Shown here: one piece after another, positions 8,322 to 15,642 of the stretch
Position numbering within the stretch: the stretch's first letter is position 1
How the letters are laid out: each line of letters starts with the position of its first letter
From: Natrialba taiwanensis DSM 12281
Lineage (GTDB): Archaea; Halobacteriota; Halobacteria; Halobacteriales; Natrialbaceae
NCBI RefSeq assembly: GCF_000337595.1
Contig: NZ_AOIL01000029.1
Span: 24,940-61,646 of the forward strand
Length of the DNA stretch: 36,707 bases
Direction: 5' to 3'
Notes under the pieces: generated by a model
The model's input: only the letters and a program-made list of their open reading frames with translations
Databases searched by the model: none
Told to the model about the DNA's origin: nothing
Translations under genes and position numbers: made by a program

Positions 8322-9487
8322 ACGCCGACGATCGAGAACTCCTTGATGCCCTGCTGGCCGGGGAGCACCGCGCACTCGCCCGGACGATTTCGAAGATCGA
8401 GAATCGCGCACCTGGTTATCGCGAGCTGGTCTCTGCACTCTACGCCCACACCGGCAACGCCGACGTGATCGGGATCACGGGCAGTCCCGGCGCGGGCAAG
8501 TCGACGCTGGTCGACAAGCTCGCCGAAACCTACCGCGAGCGCGGCGAGACGGTCGGCATCATCGCGATCGATCCGTCCTCGCCCTTCACCGGCGGTGCCG
8601 TCCTCGGGGATCGTATCCGGATGGCGTCGACGATCGGCGACATGGACGTCTTCGTACGCTCGATGAGCGCCCGCGGCACGCTTGGCGGCCTCTCGACGGC
8701 CACGGCGGACGCGGTCAAGGCGATGGACGCCTTCGGCAAGGACAAGATCATCATCGAAACCGTCGGCGCCGGCCAGAACGAGGTCGATATCGTCCGGACG
8801 GCGGATACCGTCGCCGTCCTCGTCCCGCCGGGCTCGGGCGACTCGATACAGACGCTGAAAGCCGGTATCCTCGAGATCGCGGACGTCTTCGCGGTGAACA
8901 AGGCAGACCGCGACGGCGCAGACCGGACCGTCCAGGAACTCCGGGAGATGCTCCACATCGGCGAGGGCGTCGGCTTCGGCGGGTCCGGACACCACGGTGC
9001 TGATGCGATGGCCGACGACAGGACCGAACCGACCGCCGGAACTGGAGCCGGAAACGAAGACAGAGGCGGAAACACAGACGCAGAGGCAGGCGCAGACGGA
9101 GACGGTAACGACACCGACAGCCCCGCCGAATGGACCCCCTCCATCGTCGAAACCGTCGCCACCGACGGCACTGGCGTCGACACCTTCATCGACGAACTCG
9201 CCGCCCACAAGTCGTTCCTCGTCGACTCCGGCACCCACGCCGAGAAGGTCCGCGAGCGCTACGCCGAGGAGATCCGCACCCTCCTTCGCGAGGACATCAA
9301 CACGCTGCTCGAAACCGAACTCGAGGAGGCCGGCGGCGTCGAGGACCTCGCCGAAGCCGTCCGTACCGGCGATACCGATCCCTACACGATCGCCACCGAC
9401 GTGCTCTCACCAGTCGCTGCCTGTCTCGAAGAAGCGGCTGTGCAGGCCCCCGGACTCGAATCGGAGTCGGACGCCGACCGACACTAA
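8318..9487 (+). CDS. meaB: MeaB/ArgK-type G3E GTPase, methylmalonyl-CoA mutase chaperone
   Basis: A 389-residue P-loop GTPase that protects and reloads the B12 cofactor of methylmalonyl-CoA mutase. It has a Walker A motif GSPGAGKST (residues 55-63), a switch segment DPSSPFTGGA, the family hallmark ETVGAGQNEVD (147-157) and the guanine-specificity motif NKAD (194-197). The usual family length is about 320-340 residues. The excess is an Asp/Gly/Thr-rich insertion at about 216-270, just after the NKAD region. The start ATG overlaps the stop of the mutase small subunit by 4 nt, which fits a chaperone-client pair. Older annotations as lysine/arginine transport ATPase are misleading. Confidence 0.93.
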   Translation: MNADDRELLDALLAGEHRALARTISKIENRAPGYRELVSALYAHTGNADVIGITGSPGAGKSTLVDKLAETYRERGETVGIIAIDPSSPFTGGAVLGDRIRMASTIGDMDVFVRSMSARGTLGGLSTATADAVKAMDAFGKDKIIIETVGAGQNEVDIVRTADTVAVLVPPGSGDSIQTLKAGILEIADVFAVNKADRDGADRTVQELREMLHIGEGVGFGGSGHHGADAMADDRTEPTAGTGAGNEDRGGNTDAEAGADGDGNDTDSPAEWTPSIVETVATDGTGVDTFIDELAAHKSFLVDSGTHAEKVRERYAEEIRTLLREDINTLLETELEEAGGVEDLAEAVRTGDTDPYTIATDVLSPVAACLEEAAVQAPGLESESDADRH

Positions 9488-9529
9488 GACGACCGTCTCC
9501 TGCTCGCCGCCGTTGACCACTACCGTGTG

Positions 9530-9610
9530 ATACGGACTGCTGTAAGTCATTTCCGGCGCAACCGCATGACGGACGCGGTCGCACCGGTAAATCGTTACAG
9601 CAGACCGTAT
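9530..9610. repeat. 81-bp palindromic intergenic element, copy A
   Basis: Two 36-nt arms (9530-9565 and 9575-9610) surround a 9-nt loop. The outer 16 bp pair with one mismatch (ATACGG[A/T]CTGCTGTAA) and the inner 13 bp (CCGG..GC..ACCGC) with two. Between them lies a 7-nt unpaired zone. It sits between the meaB stop and the alpha/beta hydrolase start. A second 81-bp element with the identical first 15 bases is at 13861-13941. There is no open frame inside and no obvious target-site duplication. It is probably a REP/MITE-like mobile palindrome. Confidence 0.8.
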
Positions 9611-9710
9611 GAGCCACCGTCGAACTCCCGCCGTGACTTGCCACCCAGCGACTGGACCCTGATGGACGGTAACCCTACTTCTAAGACCGTCCCCGATGTA
9701 GCCCTCGCCC

Positions 9711-10784
9711 ATGAAAGCCCGTACAGTCCTCGGAGCGGCCATCGGAACCGTCGGTGCAGCCATCGTCGGCAACCGCCTCCTCACGAGACGCGCCGGCGAC
9801 CTCGAGAACCCGTTCACCGGCGTCGAGCGAACCTACCGCTGGCGCGGCATCGAAACCACCTACACGGTCGCCGGCGATCCGAACGATCCCGATATGCTCC
9901 TGTGTCACGGCGTCCACGCCGGCGCGAGCAGCCACGAGTTCAGCGAAATCTTCGAGCGACTGGCGGAAGACTATCACGTCTACGCGGTCGATCTTCCCGG
10001 CTTCGGCCGCTCGGAGCGCCCGCCGCTGGTCTATTCGCCGACGCTCTACATCGAGTTTCTTCGTGACTTCGTGAGCGACGTGACGGACGAGCCGATCGTC
10101 GTCGCCTCCTCGCTCACGGGGTCGTTCGCGGTCGGGGCTGCGCGGGAGTCCAATATCGCCGAACTCGTGTTGATCTGTCCGACGGACGACACGGGGACGG
10201 CGCGACCATGGGTCCGGACGCTGCTCCGGGCACCGGTCGTGGGGACGACGCTGTTCAACCTGCTCGCGAGCACGCCCTCGATTCGGTACTTCTACGACCG
10301 CGACGGCTACTACGATCCCGAGCGGATCGATGAGGAAACGGTTAGCTACGCCTGGCAGAGCGCCCACCAGCCGGGAGCCCGCTACGCACCGGCGTCGTTT
10401 GCGGCGGGAATGCTCGATCCGGGTGCCGATACCGATACCGGCGCTGATGCTGGTGCTGGTGACGATACCGGCACCGGTGACGGAAGCGATACTGCGGACA
10501 CAACCACGGAGCCCGATGCCATGACCGACGAGTTCAATCTGGCGACCGAACTCGCGGCGCTCGAGACGCCGACCACGCTGATCTGGGGGCGCGACGCCGA
10601 ACTCGTGCCGTTGCGCGAGGGGCGGGACCTGGCGGAAGCGGCGGATCTCGATCTGGTTGCGATCGATTACGCGACGCAGTTGCCCCACGCCGAGCATCCG
10701 GACGAGTTCGTCGCGTATCTCACGGCGGAGTTACTGGAGGGGAATACGGGGGATGCCGATGTCGGGTTCGGCGAGAACGCGTGA
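9711..10784 (+). CDS. Alpha/beta-hydrolase fold protein
   Basis: A 357-residue protein with an N-terminal hydrophobic stretch (residues 5-24) that could anchor it in the membrane, followed by an alpha/beta hydrolase domain. The oxyanion region is LLCHGVHAG, and the strand-turn DLPGFGRS is typical. The nucleophile elbow reads VASSLTGSF (Ser133/Ser134) instead of GxSxG, a pattern seen in a haloarchaeal subfamily. The C-terminal histidine is in LPHAEHP (His326 or His329). An Asp/Gly/Thr-rich insertion fills about 236-271. A TATA-like TTCTAAG (9679-9685) lies about 28 nt before the ATG, consistent with a leaderless mRNA. The substrate is unknown. Confidence 0.83.
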   Translation: MKARTVLGAAIGTVGAAIVGNRLLTRRAGDLENPFTGVERTYRWRGIETTYTVAGDPNDPDMLLCHGVHAGASSHEFSEIFERLAEDYHVYAVDLPGFGRSERPPLVYSPTLYIEFLRDFVSDVTDEPIVVASSLTGSFAVGAARESNIAELVLICPTDDTGTARPWVRTLLRAPVVGTTLFNLLASTPSIRYFYDRDGYYDPERIDEETVSYAWQSAHQPGARYAPASFAAGMLDPGADTDTGADAGAGDDTGTGDGSDTADTTTEPDAMTDEFNLATELAALETPTTLIWGRDAELVPLREGRDLAEAADLDLVAIDYATQLPHAEHPDEFVAYLTAELLEGNTGDADVGFGENA

Positions 10785-10831
10785 GCTGTCACGAGGTGGT
10801 GTGTGGCGCTGACTGATGACCCGACGTGCCG

Positions 10832-12505
10832 TTAGTCGTCTGCGACATCCTTGTCGATGACTTCGTCCGAGCCGGGAACCGACACGTCGTCCTCTTCGCG
10901 GAGGAACATCGATTCGCGGTCGCCGAACGCGAGTGCGACCGAGACGGCTGCAACCAGCGTAATGATCGCGAACGGGCCGCCGGTGATTATCGCGGCCGCT
11001 TGCAACGCATCGACGCCGCCGGTAACCATCAGCAGCGACGCGAGTGCGCCGATGAGCAGTCCCCAGACGACGCGGTTGATCGTCGAGGGCTCTCTCGCTC
11101 CGCCCGTGGTCAACATCCCCAGTGCCAGCGTCGAGGAGTCGGCCGACGTGACGAAGAAGGTCGTCACGAGCACGAGGAACATCGCCGCTAACACGCCGCC
11201 GAGCGGTAACGTCTCGAACAGCGGATAGCCAGCAGCCCCTTCGCCCAGTTCGCCGACGACGGCGAGGATGTCCGCCCGGCCACGCTGCTGAGCGAAAATA
11301 GCTGATCCGCCCATCGTCGCAAACCAAGGAATCGTCACGCCGGTCGAGGCGACGACGCCGGTGACGGCGACCTGTCGAACCGTCCGCCCGCGCGAAATGC
11401 GGGCGATGAACAGCCCGACGAACGGGGCCCACGAGAACCACCACGCCCAGTAGAACACCGTCCACTCGCCGATCCAGTCCGCGACGCTTCCACCGCCCGC
11501 AGCGCCGGCACCGGTGTAGAAACTCATCGTGATGAACTCGTTGATGTAGCCGCCGAGCGCCTGCGTCCCGACCGAGAGAATGTACTGCGTCGGGCCGAGC
11601 ACGAGCGTCGAGACGAGCAGGACGAGGAACAACACGAGGTTGAAGTAGGAGATTCGTCGGATGCCCTTCTGGACGCCGAGCGTAACCGAGACGGTAAACG
11701 CGACCGTCAGACCGGTGATGACGAGGACCGTCGTCAGATCGCCAACCGAGGTGCCGGTCGTCCACTCGAGACCGGTCAGGAACTGGTTGCCGACGAACCC
11801 GAGCGTCGCCGCGACGCCGCCGATCGTCGCGAACACCGCGAGGATGTCGACGAGTTTCGCGACCGGACGGTCGAGATTGTCGAGTCCGATCCACGGCGTG
11901 AGGATCGTCGAGATCCGAAGCGGCGCGTCGTACCGGTAGCCGTAGTAGGCGATCGGAATCCCTAGGACGACGTAGGCCGTCCACGCTGAGATGCCCCAGT
12001 GGAAGAACGTGTACTGGATCGCGCCGACGGCTGCCTCGGGGGTTTGCGAGCCGGCATCGAGAAACGGCGAGACCGTATCGTAGTGGAAAATCGCCTCCGC
12101 CGGCCCCCAGAAGACGATTCCCGCCGCAATCCCCGCCGAGTACAACATCGCGAAGTACGCGGGAAATCGAAAGGCCGGTTCCTCGTCGTCTCCGCCGAGC
12201 GTGATGTTCCCCCAGGGGCTAAAGATGAGAAAGCCGACGAACACTATCAGGGCGAACATAATCAGCAGGTACGCCCACCCGAAGTTCGACCAGAGGAACT
12301 CGTTGGTACTGTCCATCAGATCGGCTGTTGTCTCCTGGCGAAGAACGAATCCGAGAACGGTAAGCGCCGTGACGAGCACGCCGGCACCGAAAACGACGTA
12401 ATCGAGTTCAGTCGTGAACTCGTCCCAGGCGTTTTGGAGTCGACTCATGCGTTCATCACTGCCGTCCGTGTGAGGTGTGTTGTCGGGGGCTGTCATTGGT
12501 GTCAC
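10832..12505 (-). CDS. BCCT-family betaine/carnitine/choline transporter
   Basis: A 557-residue membrane protein with about 12 transmembrane segments. The family signature FYWAWWFSWAPFVGLFIARISRGRT-like region occurs mid-protein, and the conserved MLYSAGIAAGIVFWGPAE helix lies near residue 140. BCCT carriers take up betaine, choline or carnitine with Na+ or H+; in haloarchaea this typically supplies compatible solutes. N- and C-terminal tails are acidic and may sense osmotic state. Several in-frame ATGs exist (12505, 12496, 12448). The last, MSRLQNAW, would still keep all helices, so the start is uncertain. It is monocistronic and convergent with the hydrolase gene. Confidence 0.9.
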   Translation of the reverse strand: MTPMTAPDNTPHTDGSDERMSRLQNAWDEFTTELDYVVFGAGVLVTALTVLGFVLRQETTADLMDSTNEFLWSNFGWAYLLIMFALIVFVGFLIFSPWGNITLGGDDEEPAFRFPAYFAMLYSAGIAAGIVFWGPAEAIFHYDTVSPFLDAGSQTPEAAVGAIQYTFFHWGISAWTAYVVLGIPIAYYGYRYDAPLRISTILTPWIGLDNLDRPVAKLVDILAVFATIGGVAATLGFVGNQFLTGLEWTTGTSVGDLTTVLVITGLTVAFTVSVTLGVQKGIRRISYFNLVLFLVLLVSTLVLGPTQYILSVGTQALGGYINEFITMSFYTGAGAAGGGSVADWIGEWTVFYWAWWFSWAPFVGLFIARISRGRTVRQVAVTGVVASTGVTIPWFATMGGSAIFAQQRGRADILAVVGELGEGAAGYPLFETLPLGGVLAAMFLVLVTTFFVTSADSSTLALGMLTTGGAREPSTINRVVWGLLIGALASLLMVTGGVDALQAAAIITGGPFAIITLVAAVSVALAFGDRESMFLREEDDVSVPGSDEVIDKDVADD

Positions 12506-12899
12506 TGGTGAACTGATGGGTATCGATATCGGTATCGGTATGATGTGGTGTGTCGTGTCAGCGGCTGTACGAGTGTCCGCGTGTGCTGTGTGCGGCCTGC
12601 AGACGGCTGTGATTGACTATCACTGTCACTGGAGCTGAACATGACAGGGGAACGACTGTCCCACCGCTTTCGTCCCGAAACAACACGTCCGGGCGTTCGA
12701 ACTCGACGGCGACTCGGGACTGGAAAGCGACATGTATCCTGTCAGGTCGGCCGATCGATGTGGCGGTCCAAGCCGTGTCGTTCGGTCGGTCGACTCGAAT
12801 CCGCACCCATCCGCTCGCGGTGTTCGTGACGGTCGCGATGGTCGTGATATGCACGGTGCTCGTCCGAACTCGTGCTCTCGATGCGGTGGACTGGGTAGC
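12506..12899. other. 394-nt intergenic region with a small hexamer repeat
   Basis: This lies between NAD synthase and the BCCT transporter. At 12519-12542 there are four hexamers of the form GRTATS (GGTATC, GATATC, GGTATC, GGTATG) near the transporter promoter. A plus-strand frame at 12613-12903 has one hydrophobic stretch near its end, but it has no recognisable homology, starts with TTG and overlaps the nadE stop, so I do not call it. No RNA gene was recognised. Confidence 0.4.
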
Positions 12900-13754
12900 T
12901 TAGAACAGTGGCTCCGGCGTTGCCGGTGGGGGTCGTTTGTGTGAACTCTCCTCGTGCATCGTTGCGACCTGTTCGACGCCGTCGACCGTCGTCTCGGTAA
13001 GCCGAGCGACGACCGAGGCTGGCAGGTTCCCGTCGATGTAGAACGCGAGGACGGCGTCGAGCGTATCGTAGTCGAATCCGAGTTCTTCCTCGTCGCTCTT
13101 GTAGTCGACCATGCCGCCGGTGGGCGTCTTCTGGACGATGACTTCCGGCACGCCGAGAGCGGCGGCGAGCTGGCGGACCTGCTGTTTGTAGAGGTTCCCG
13201 AGCGGGTTGCAATCGACGCCGCCGTCACCGTACTTCGTCACGTAGCCCGTCGCGAGTTCGGCGCGGTTGCCGGTGCCGAGGACGAGTCGGTTCTCGCGGT
13301 TGGCGATCAGGTAGGTCGTTGTCATTCGCACGCGGGCGCTCGTGTTGCCGACGTAGCGGCCCTCCCATTGGGCTTCGGACTCGTTGTCGGACTCCGCGTC
13401 GGCGAGTTCGAGGAGGCGATCCATGATCGGGTCGATGCCGATCTGTTCGTACTCGATCCCGAGGTCCTGGGCGACGCGTTCGGCGTCGCTCATGTTCTCG
13501 GCTTCGTTGACCGCCTTCGGGAGGATGATCCCGTGGACGTTCTCGGTCCCGAGCGCTTCGACGGCGAGGTGGGCCGTCGTCGTGCTATCGATGCCACCGG
13601 AGAGCGCAATTTCGACGCCATCGGCGTCCGCGGCGTCGACGCGCTTTCGGATGAACTCGGTGAGATGTGTGAGCTGCGCATCGATCTCGTCTGCAGCGAA
13701 TTGAAGGTCAACCGGCTCGATCTCGTCCTGCGTCTGCTCGTAGAGGTTCGCCAT
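12900..13754 (-). CDS. nadE: NAD(+) synthase, ammonia-dependent type
   Basis: A 284-residue protein that adenylates deamido-NAD and amidates it to NAD, the last step of NAD synthesis. The pyrophosphatase loop SGGIDS (residues 52-57) defines the N-type ATP pyrophosphatase family. Other conserved segments are GTGNRAELATGYVTKYGDG and KTPTGG with the DEEELGFDYDTLD region. There is no glutaminase (nitrilase) domain, so free ammonia or a partner must supply nitrogen. The frame extends to 13862, but those codons are basic and non-conserved. The ATG at 13754 with TATA box TTTTATG about 30 nt upstream is the clear start. The C-terminal PPPATPEPLF tail is haloarchaeal-like. Confidence 0.95.
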   Translation of the reverse strand: MANLYEQTQDEIEPVDLQFAADEIDAQLTHLTEFIRKRVDAADADGVEIALSGGIDSTTTAHLAVEALGTENVHGIILPKAVNEAENMSDAERVAQDLGIEYEQIGIDPIMDRLLELADAESDNESEAQWEGRYVGNTSARVRMTTTYLIANRENRLVLGTGNRAELATGYVTKYGDGGVDCNPLGNLYKQQVRQLAAALGVPEVIVQKTPTGGMVDYKSDEEELGFDYDTLDAVLAFYIDGNLPASVVARLTETTVDGVEQVATMHEESSHKRPPPATPEPLF

Positions 13755-13782
13755 GCGAACGCCCGGTTTAGCGGGACCAAGA

Positions 13783-13789
13783 CATAAAA
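13783..13789 (-). promoter_or_regulatory. TATA box of nadE
   Basis: The minus strand reads TTTTATG, centred about 32 nt before the nadE ATG, giving a transcript with a leader of only a few bases. It lies about 70 bp downstream, in transcription direction, of palindromic element B. Confidence 0.6.
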
Positions 13790-13860
13790 GGCACCTGCCT
13801 ACAATGTGCGACCGGCGTGTTCGAAATCGAAGAAACGCTACCACGGCGGCGCTCGGGCTC

Positions 13861-13941
13861 ATACGGACTGCTGTACCGATTGCCTGGTGAACTCATAGGA
13901 CCGATTTGCGGGTGCGCTGGAACTGACCGACAGCCGTCCGT
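13861..13941. repeat. 81-bp palindromic intergenic element, copy B
   Basis: This element is the same length as copy A and begins with the identical 15 bases ATACGGACTGCTGTA. Its far end (ACAGCCGTCCGT at 13930-13941) is an imperfect reverse complement of that start. The interior is diverged from copy A but keeps G/C-rich blocks at similar positions. It abuts the DUF35 gene (stop at 13943) and precedes the nadE promoter. As with copy A, it lies just after one gene's stop and before the next gene's promoter. Confidence 0.65.
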
Positions 13942-13942
13942 C

Positions 13943-14332
13943 TCAGACCGTCTTGAACCCGATCACCCGTTCCCCCGTCGTTTCCGAACTCGTGACGTCG
14001 AGTTCGACGGGCAGACCGGTGTCGACCGCGTCGGGATCGAGATCGACGACCTGACCGGTCACGCGGATGGGACCGAAGTCGGCGATCGCGGTCGCGTAGG
14101 GGGCATCGTCCTCGAAGGCGGGCGTCGGTACGTGCGTGACGGTGAACGTCTCGATCTCGCCCATTTCCGGAAGCGGTCGCTCGTCGAGTTCAGCCGCGCC
14201 GCAGGTCGGGCAGAGCCGCCGCGGGGGGAGGGAGGTGTGGCCGGCCGGGCATTCGAGGTAGTAGGCGTCCCCGGTTTCGGCGGCGTCGAGCCAGTCGTCG
14301 AAGCCGGCGTCGCGGGCGGATTCGTCGCTCAT
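13943..14332 (-). CDS. DUF35 OB-fold/zinc-ribbon acyl-CoA-binding protein
   Basis: A 129-residue protein with an N-terminal helix, a rubredoxin-like zinc ribbon and a C-terminal OB fold. The ribbon ligands are in ECPAGH (Cys28, His32 as a likely replacement for a cysteine) and LCPTCG (Cys41, Cys44). DUF35 proteins partner archaeal thiolases and HMG-CoA synthases, bridging active sites and channelling CoA thioesters. Its ATG overlaps the stop of the thiolase gene (ATGA), so the two are co-translated and almost certainly form one complex. Confidence 0.9.
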   Translation of the reverse strand: MSDESARDAGFDDWLDAAETGDAYYLECPAGHTSLPPRRLCPTCGAAELDERPLPEMGEIETFTVTHVPTPAFEDDAPYATAIADFGPIRVTGQVVDLDPDAVDTGLPVELDVTSSETTGERVIGFKTV

Positions 14333-15495
14333 TCTGCCACCTCCAGGACGTGGACGGTGGCGCTGGCGACCGTTCCACCCGCGTTGTGGGCGACGCCGGT
14401 CGTCGCGTCGGCGACGTGTTCGCTGTTCGGATGCGTGCCGGCGAGGAGTTTCACCACTTCGGCGATCTGTGACGCGCCGGTCGCGCCGACCGGGTGTCCC
14501 TTCGCCTTCAGCCCGCCCGAGAGGTTGATCGGCGTGTCGCTGTCAGCTGTCGTCCGGCCGTCGCGGGCGGCCGTAATGCCCTCGCCGACGGGTTCGAGAT
14601 CCAGCGCTTCGAGCGCGAGCACTTCGGCGATCGTAAAGCAGTCGTGGACCTCCGCAACGTCTACGTCACCCGCGCCGATTCCGGCGTCCGCGTAGGCCGC
14701 TTCCCCGGCCTCGCGGGCGGCCGGCGAGCGAGCGAGGAACTCGCGGTCGTGCAGCGCCATCCGGTCGCCGCCCTGGCCGGTGCCAGTGATCGCGACCGGC
14801 GCGTCAATGTCGTGTGCCTCGGCGTACGCCTCGCTCGTCAGCACCAGCGCGGACGCCCCGTCCGAGAGCGGACAGGCATCGTAGAGGCTGAGTGGACTCG
14901 ACACCGTCGGCGCGTCGAGCGCCTCTGCCACTTCGATCGACTTCTGATACTGGGCCTTCTCGTTGGGCAGGGCGTTCTCGTGGTTCTTGACGGCGACATG
15001 GGCCAGGTCCTCACGGCCGCCGCCGAACTCGTCGAAGTACGCCTTGGCCATCAGCGCGTACGCGCCGGGGAAGGTCATCCCCGCTCGCACTTCCCAGAGT
15101 TCGTCGGCCGCGATGGCGAGCGCTTCGGTCGCGCCGGCGGTCCCGAGGTTAGTCATGCGCTCGGCACCGCCGACGAGGACCACGTCGTGTTCGCCGTTGC
15201 GAACGCGCATAACGGCGTCGCGAACGGCCATTCCGCTCGACGCGCAGGCTGATTCGTAGCGGGTGGCCGGTGCCTGCACACCGGCGGCTTCGGCCATCAG
15301 CGGCCCCTGGTGACCCTGGTGTTCGGCGAGTTCACCCATGAAGTTGCCGTAGAGCACGGCTTCGACATCCTCTCGGGGGACGCCGCTATCCGCGAAGGCG
15401 GCGCTGCTCGCTTCGGCAAAGAGATCCCTGCTCGTCCGTTCGGGCGCGTTTCCAAACGGGGTCAACCCTGTTCCTGCGACGCGTACGCCAGTCAT
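14329..15495 (-). CDS. Thiolase-family acyl-CoA acetyltransferase
   Basis: A 388-residue thiolase, SCP-x-like archaeal type. The nucleophilic cysteine is in ESACASSG (Cys84 from the ATG at 15495). The catalytic HDCFT segment and the late KAKGHPVGATG motif are present. Thiolases condense or cleave acyl-CoAs. Paired with DUF35 this could feed the mevalonate pathway or act in fatty-acid or ketone breakdown. Haloarchaea carry several paralogues, so the specific role is uncertain. A GTG two codons upstream (15501) is an alternative start. The minus-strand TATA-like TATTAA (15520-15525) is about 27 nt before the ATG. The gene overlaps DUF35 by 4 nt. Confidence 0.9.
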   Translation of the reverse strand: MTGVRVAGTGLTPFGNAPERTSRDLFAEASSAAFADSGVPREDVEAVLYGNFMGELAEHQGHQGPLMAEAAGVQAPATRYESACASSGMAVRDAVMRVRNGEHDVVLVGGAERMTNLGTAGATEALAIAADELWEVRAGMTFPGAYALMAKAYFDEFGGGREDLAHVAVKNHENALPNEKAQYQKSIEVAEALDAPTVSSPLSLYDACPLSDGASALVLTSEAYAEAHDIDAPVAITGTGQGGDRMALHDREFLARSPAAREAGEAAYADAGIGAGDVDVAEVHDCFTIAEVLALEALDLEPVGEGITAARDGRTTADSDTPINLSGGLKAKGHPVGATGASQIAEVVKLLAGTHPNSEHVADATTGVAHNAGGTVASATVHVLEVAE

Positions 15496-15519
15496 GTACA
15501 CTCGTACTTCGCCGATCCG

Positions 15520-15525
15520 TTAATA
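15520..15525 (-). promoter_or_regulatory. Probable TATA box of the thiolase-DUF35 operon
   Basis: The minus-strand hexamer TATTAA is placed about 27 nt upstream of the thiolase ATG at 15495. Together with the overlapping genes it implies one leaderless bicistronic transcript. Confidence 0.5.
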
Positions 15526-15612
15526 CTCCGCGATTGCCGACGAGTCCATCAGGAATGTTGATTCGGAATGTGAATAAAAAACCGCCGCCCGAGTACGCAC
15601 CGTTTCCGCGCG

Positions 15613-15620
15613 TTTATACC
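15613..15620 (+). promoter_or_regulatory. TATA box of the M42 peptidase gene
   Basis: TTTATACC is centred about 26 nt upstream of the ATG at 15643. The expected transcription start therefore coincides with the start codon (leaderless). Confidence 0.6.
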
Positions 15621-15642
15621 CACCTCGAACACAGTAGTGTGT

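Noticed and set aside
12613..12903. Possible small membrane protein on the plus strand
   Set aside because: It has a TTG start with no promoter or ribosome site, only one weak hydrophobic stretch, an overlap with the nadE stop and no recognisable relatives.
13755..13862. Longer N-terminus for NAD synthase
   Set aside because: The extra codons are Arg/Cys-rich, overlap the TATA box and reach into palindromic element B.
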